From Combretum micranthum (taxonomy: Eukaryota > Streptophyta > Magnoliopsida > Myrtales > Combretaceae): a stretch of DNA of 64,000 bases. The stretch lies in the NCBI GenBank assembly GCA_024138025.1, contig JAMXBD010004356.1, forward strand, positions 1 through 64,000, given 5' to 3'. Below are positions 59,401 to 64,000 of this stretch, piece after piece. The translations under genes and the position numbers were made by a program. How positions within the stretch are numbered: the stretch's first letter is position 1; each line of letters starts with the position of its first letter. The notes beneath the pieces were generated by a model. The model had not been told where the DNA came from. It saw nothing but the letters and a program-made list of their open reading frames with translations, and made no database searches.

Positions 59401-61372
59401 ATGTTTTATGTGTTAAATGAAGTCCTTAAGTAATTGATATAGTGAAGCCTTAAATTTTAATGCATTAAACAAGTTTTCCCAAAGGAATCATGCAAAAAGT
59501 GGATTTTCTAAAATTCGGATTTTTGAGTAAATCATATTGGAAAACATATTTGCAAAGTGTAAAATGCAAATTTTTGTGTAAGAATGAAGCCCTTAGTAGT
59601 TATATATGGTTGAGCCTTAAATTTCTAAGTATCAAATGATTTTTACTTAAAGGAATCACTCAAAAACTAATTTTTGTAAAATTCGGATTTTGGAATCAAC
59701 CCCACTTGAAAACATGTTTACAAAGTGCAAAATGGAAATTTTTATGAAGAAATGAAAGTCATAAGTAATAGATATAATGAAGACTCAATTTTAACAAAAA
59801 TAATTATATTTTCTTAAGTAATAAATCCAAAACAAATGGAAATGATCAAAGTTAGAAAACTAGATTTTTCATAAGTAGTTGTTATTATGGTCTTGCAAAT
59901 AAAAAGTTATAAAATTTTCCTTTAGCAAAAATCATCAAGGTCATGCATACATTAAGCTCATCTCATGTCATTCATGTTAGGAAATCATTCATATTGCATG
60001 TATAGCTAATTTTATAGTAGAACATTACAAACATTTACAAAACTATTTTTCGGAATCGGAAACCGTTACTGATCAGATCTGATCCCTCTGTTCCGAGACC
60101 TAAATGTTTTCAAAACTTAAAAATAATATTAGAAATAGATAGATCTTTCGAAGTAGATAGAAATCGATATATAATTTGCGAGATTCCGAGTTAAAATGAC
60201 CAAGTTATGGCCGTTTTAAGTTGGAATTCCCGCTTAGGACGAGAATTACGAATTTGATAGTTTGTATGAGATAGCTTGGACTAGTTAAGTGATGAAATAC
60301 TTATTAGGGTATTTCTTCCTTTTTAGGTGACCCCGATATCGACGATTCCCTACCACCGGATTACTTGTACTAAGAGACCGGTGATCCAATGGCCGAGTGA
60401 GTATTACTTCCGATTTCATTTATTGTATGTGATTGTAATAATAGTTGCACTAGATATTTGGTAAAGATAAAATGGATATGCATGATGGGGACGAATGGGA
60501 AATATGTATGCTTGTTGTTGATATGAGAAATGGAATGTAAGAATATCGAAGCCGAGTGATTAACTATTGCTTGTATAGATGAATTAGAATTGATTGTCTG
60601 CGATTATTGACTGATCACTTAAAAGAATCGGTATAATTGATTATTCGGAATTGAAGATGAAATTGAACTCATTCATACACGATGGGGATGGAGCATTAGC
60701 ATTTGTTGGTTTATCGTTGTACCTTAAACGATTTTATAGTTTATAGTTGTCCGTAAGCTGAAACGGTCTTGGTCGTACCGCAGGATTCGTTAATCTGCTA
60801 ACCCGGGATGGAGGGCGTAAGTCCATCCACATATGATTTCCGGCAGGTCATATGTTTGTTGAATTCACGAGTTTGATGCATATCACTTGTCTGACTAATC
60901 ACTTGATTGTATGACGTGTTATAAATGTAATCCTGGAAGTTTTCACTCACTAAGCTAGTGTAGCTTATACCCCAATAGTTGTTTAAATGAACAGGTTATC
61001 TCAAGAATGCTAAGTGGGGACTGAGATGGTTGAAGTCGAGAATGACTTCAGGATTCCGGCAAGACATAAGAATGTTTGAAGTTATTAGCTAGGTTTTATT
61101 ATTTGCCTTGTAATAGTTCTATGTAATAGAATCTTTTGATGATTGTAAGTGAAGTTTGATGAGTTGTATTTTGAAGAATAGTGAATTGAATTTCCTTTAC
61201 ATTGTTACTCGAGTTATATCAACATGAAATGTATCATTCCGATGTGTCTCCTCTATGTGTTAGACGCCTTGTACATAGTATGGAAGCCTTCGCATGACTG
61301 AGGTGGTCATTCTTAGGCTTTAATATTGTGTATGGCGAACTGCCACGTTTAGGGTACCCTTGGGGCGTGACA
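56438..61372 (+). mobile_element. L5 LTR, copy 5 (4,935 bp), mosaic
   Basis: Starts TGTAAGCACCGGAAAATTTC and ends GGGGCGTGACA. Flanks TTTAT and CGTAT share only three of five bases, so solo status is not proven. No primer site follows. It has seven internal modules on this strand (58601-59682) and a CACGTG box at 57900. Different parts match different copies: 57740-57830 resembles copy 3, 57900-59950 resembles copy 2, and 60400-60960 resembles the partial copy at 63181. No coding capacity. Confidence 0.88.
57900..57905. promoter_or_regulatory. CACGTG box in L5 copy 5
   Basis: G-box in the context AATTCACGTGAAAC, about 50 bp upstream (sense) of TTTAATACCCTC, which aligns with the TATA box of the diverged copy at 37617. 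Confidence 0.45.
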
Positions 61373-61589
61373 CGTATACCACTTATCCATGTTGAAACCT
61401 ATATTGCGTGTCACCAATTTTGTGTATTCCTATACTATCTTTGTAATATATGGAAATAAAGATGAAAATATAATGAATTATGAATCATAAGATGATATAG
61501 GATGAGTTTAAGGTCAAAACAAGTAATTTGTAAAAGTTTAAATTTGATTGTATAATGAATGTTGAAGTTCGGATCTCTGCAATTTTTGA

Positions 61590-61880
61590 CAAATTCAATG
61601 CCGCCATCTGGAGAATCTACGCCGCCGGTATAAGGACGGCGTAGGAAGGGAACAGTAATGTTTTTCTTAAAGCTGAGTAGAACATCGGTGGTGTACGCGA
61701 GTGTTTCTTTTAACGCCAATAGGAACACTGCTAGTGTAGGTCATGGATTTACCGACGTATGTTGTTAGATCGAAGTTCTAGGAATTCAAAGCCTCGATGA
61801 ATACCGCCAGTGTTCGTGTAATTTTTGCCAGCGTAAGGTATATGCCAGTAAAATTTATACATACACCGAGGTGCCGGCGT
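61590..61880. repeat. GC-rich palindromic module array (copy 4, decayed)
   Basis: GCCGCC at 61600 and 61621, then GGACGGCGTAGG, CCGCCAGTGTTCG, GCCAGCGTAAGG and GTGCCGGCGTATG. Many positions show CpG to TpG/CpA changes relative to the module in other copies. Confidence 0.7.
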
Positions 61881-61892
61881 ATGAGCAAATTC

Positions 61893-61900
61893 TATAAATA
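61893..61900 (+). promoter_or_regulatory. TATA box of the LTR-like segment
   Basis: TATAAATA in the context TTCTATAAATATGAG, 18 bp after the last GCCGGCG of the module array. Confidence 0.6.
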
Positions 61901-63180
61901 TGAGACACGAGAAACGGTTTTTGACAGAAACGTTTATTTGTATTTTTCCTTCGTTAAAGAGAATTTTTTAGCGTTCTTGGAGTCCTAGGGTTGGAAAGTC
62001 ATCAGGATTGTGTTTTTGATCCAAAGTAAGTGATCTTGACCTTCTCCTATGGATTATATACGAATTTATATAAGTTTTCTTAAGGTTTTGTTATGTTCTT
62101 GAAGGAAAACCGTGGGAAAGATTAAGATCTCGAGTTTAATCTGTCTTAGTTGGATAAGGAGTGAGTTTTGTGATTAAAACAAGTAAATATGATGTTCTCA
62201 TACAAAATTTATGCGAATTTCATGCAAGTTCTAAGGATTTTGTGATTGTTTGGATGAAGGAAACCCTAGATTTGGTTGGAATCCAAATTTGTGGATGTGA
62301 GTCGGGTTTTGGTGATCCAAATCAGTAAGTTTCGTCTTTTCGTTGATGAATTTAAACAATGTGTGATTAGATGATCTTTATATGTTCTTGTTGTCATGTA
62401 ATATTAGGGTTTCGGTGGAATATTCAGAATTTATGGAGTTTTGTGGGGTTCGTTGTTGTTTTTGAAGATATTTATAGAGTTTGATCGAAGTAGACGATGC
62501 AGATAGTGGAGATTTCTTTTCAGGTTAGGATTTTTAGAGAATTCATGTCTGTTAGGATATATTAATAATGTGCTCATATTTGTTGATGTGTATATATATG
62601 TTGTAACAGGATATTTGGAGTTTGTGGAAATATTGTTGGTGTTGATATAGGAGTTTGTGTAGTTTGGGTTGTCTTTGTTGTTGTTGGTATCGGATTTGAG
62701 GATTTGAATTGTATTCCTAAAATTGAGAAAGGTACAACCAAGCCTTACTTATTGTTTTTGCTTGTAAGTTTAGTATTGCCTGATAGTTTGTAGGAACAGA
62801 ATTTCATAATGAACCTAATTAATATAGACTTAAATAATTTTCTGTTTAGTTATGCTTAGCTTTGACCAGTAAAGTCCTGGCAGACAGTGATACTGGTGAG
62901 GTACCCTGCGATCTTGGTGTGAGGTTATCCCGAGTGCACTCGTGCCTTGATATGATTCCGGTAGAATTAGGTGTTCTGGATTTAGGGTGTTTGGAGAATA
63001 CCCACTCATCAATATATGTATGTGATTATTATTTTCAAGAGTTGTTTAATTTTCAATGGGGTCTGAGTAACTCTGAGTTTAGGATTAGACTATACCTAAT
63101 ACCGAACTGTGTTGTTTTATTGGCTTAAGAAAGATAAAAATATGACTGTTTGCATTATCTTAAGTTGCATGAATTATATG

Positions 63181-64000
63181 TGTCACGCCCCGAAGGGTAC
63201 CCTAAACGTGGTAGTCCGCCGTAAATAATATTGAAGCCTGAGAATGACCACCTCAGTCACGCGAAGGCTTCCATACTATGTACAAGGCGTCTAACACATG
63301 GAGGAGACACATCGGAGTGATACATTTTATGTTGTTATAACTTAAGTAACAATGTAAAGAAATTCAATTTACTATGCTTCAAATACAAAATATTATACTT
63401 TAATTACAATTCATCAAAAGATTTCATTACATAAAAATTACAAGGCAAATCATAAAACTAGCTAATAACTTCAAGCATCTTATTCCTTGCCGAATCCCGA
63501 AGTCATTCTCGCTCCAACTATCACGGTCCCCACTTAGCATTCTTGAGATAACTGTTTAAGCAAACATCTATTGGGGTATAAGCTACACTAGCTTAGTAGT
63601 AAAAACTTCCAAGATTACATTTATAACACATCATACAATCAAGTGATTAGTCAAAACAAGTGAATGCATCAAACATATGGATTCAACAAACATATGACCA
63701 GCCGGAAATCATATGTAATGGACTTGCACCCTCTATCCCGGGTTAGCAGATTAACGAATCCTACGGTACGAACAAGGCCGTTTCAGCTCACGGTCAACTT
63801 TGAACAATAAATTCGTTTGAGGACAATGATTAACCAACTTTACACCATTTAAGATCACGGAAAACTGAACAAACTAATGCTCCATCCCATGTTATGAATG
63901 AGTTCAATTTCATCTTCAATTCGAATAATCAATAATACGATTCTTTTAAGTGATCAATCAATAATTGCAGACAGTCAATTCTAATTCGTCTATACAAGCA
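63181..64000 (-). mobile_element. L5 LTR, copy 6 (partial, runs off the window)
   Basis: Starts TGTCACGCCCCGAAGGGTAC and runs to the window end. Inverted relative to copy 5. From about 63600 it matches the complement of 60500-60960 of copy 5, including ATGCTCCATCCCATG, rather than the variant in copies 1, 2 and 4. Confidence 0.85.

Larger units (their letters stand above)
61373..63180 (+). mobile_element. LTR-like segment with GC modules and TATA box
   Basis: Plus-strand order: AT-rich start, decayed GC modules (61590-61880), TATAAATA at 61893, then about 1.25 kb of transcribed-leader-like sequence. This is the layout of the Athila 5' LTR. No terminal repeat or target duplication was found and both ends abut L5 copies, so the extent is simply what lies between them. 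Open frames inside are short and unrecognised. Confidence 0.45.

Noticed and set aside
56438..61372. Target duplication TTTAT/CGTAT
   Set aside because: Only three of five bases agree, so solo-LTR status is not claimed for this copy.
1..64000. CRISPR array, bacterial operon, phage or plasmid genes
   Set aside because: No evenly spaced identical repeats with unique spacers, no ribosome-binding-site-led gene runs; content is plant retrotransposon throughout.

Overview
The window is a stretch of plant repeat DNA, most likely heterochromatin of a flowering plant with a large, AT-rich genome. I see no host protein-coding gene, rRNA gene or complete tRNA gene. Almost everything recognisable belongs to Ty3/gypsy LTR retrotransposons, mostly decayed and inserted into one another. 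The plant assignment rests on Athila-type gag-pol with a tRNA-Asp primer site, on Tat-lineage gag-pol, and on MULE-like MITE ends.

Layout. (1) About 1-8144: an Athila-lineage element on the minus strand. Gag, protease, RT, RNase H and integrase are all recognisable but split by frameshifts. A 1,625-bp 5' LTR lies at 6520-8144. The left end carries a different LTR-like segment. (2) 8145 to about 32400: an older Tat-lineage element on the minus strand. It is fragmented and full of stops. From its 5' end (right) it reads LTR, primer site, gag, protease, RT, RNase H, integrase, a 76-78-bp tandem array and an antisense ORF relic. It is interrupted by a 5.6-kb solo LTR in the tandem array, a 4.9-kb solo LTR in RNase H, and an Athila-like solo LTR in gag that itself holds another 2.76-kb solo LTR. 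(3) About 32400-36083: AT-rich DNA with a terminal-inverted-repeat element. (4) 36084-45558: a ~305-bp MULE-type MITE split by a 4.5-kb LTR, which is split in turn by a 4.7-kb LTR holding a 116-bp nearly pure G tract. (5) 47252-56012: a short non-autonomous LTR element with ~1.385-kb LTRs, one of them split by a 5.0-kb solo LTR. (6) 56438-64000: two more copies of the 5-kb LTR family in opposite orientation, flanking a 1.8-kb LTR-like segment.

One LTR family, called L5 here, dominates. It begins TGTAAG-C-CCGG and ends GGGGCGTGACA in its sense direction. Seven copies make up about half the window, and no internal region is attached to any of them. Matching 5-bp target duplications show that at least three are true solo LTRs. 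L5 copies contain a degenerate internal repeat whose hand-counted copy number follows LTR length.

The most unusual signal is a GC-rich, CpG-rich palindromic module (core CGCCGGCG/GGCGGCGTT). It occurs as short arrays in four otherwise AT-rich LTR regions (520-860, 7640-7965, 28360-28760, 61590-61880) that look like different element families. In each case it sits where the upstream promoter region is expected. All coordinates and alignments were made by eye; boundaries without a target duplication are approximate.
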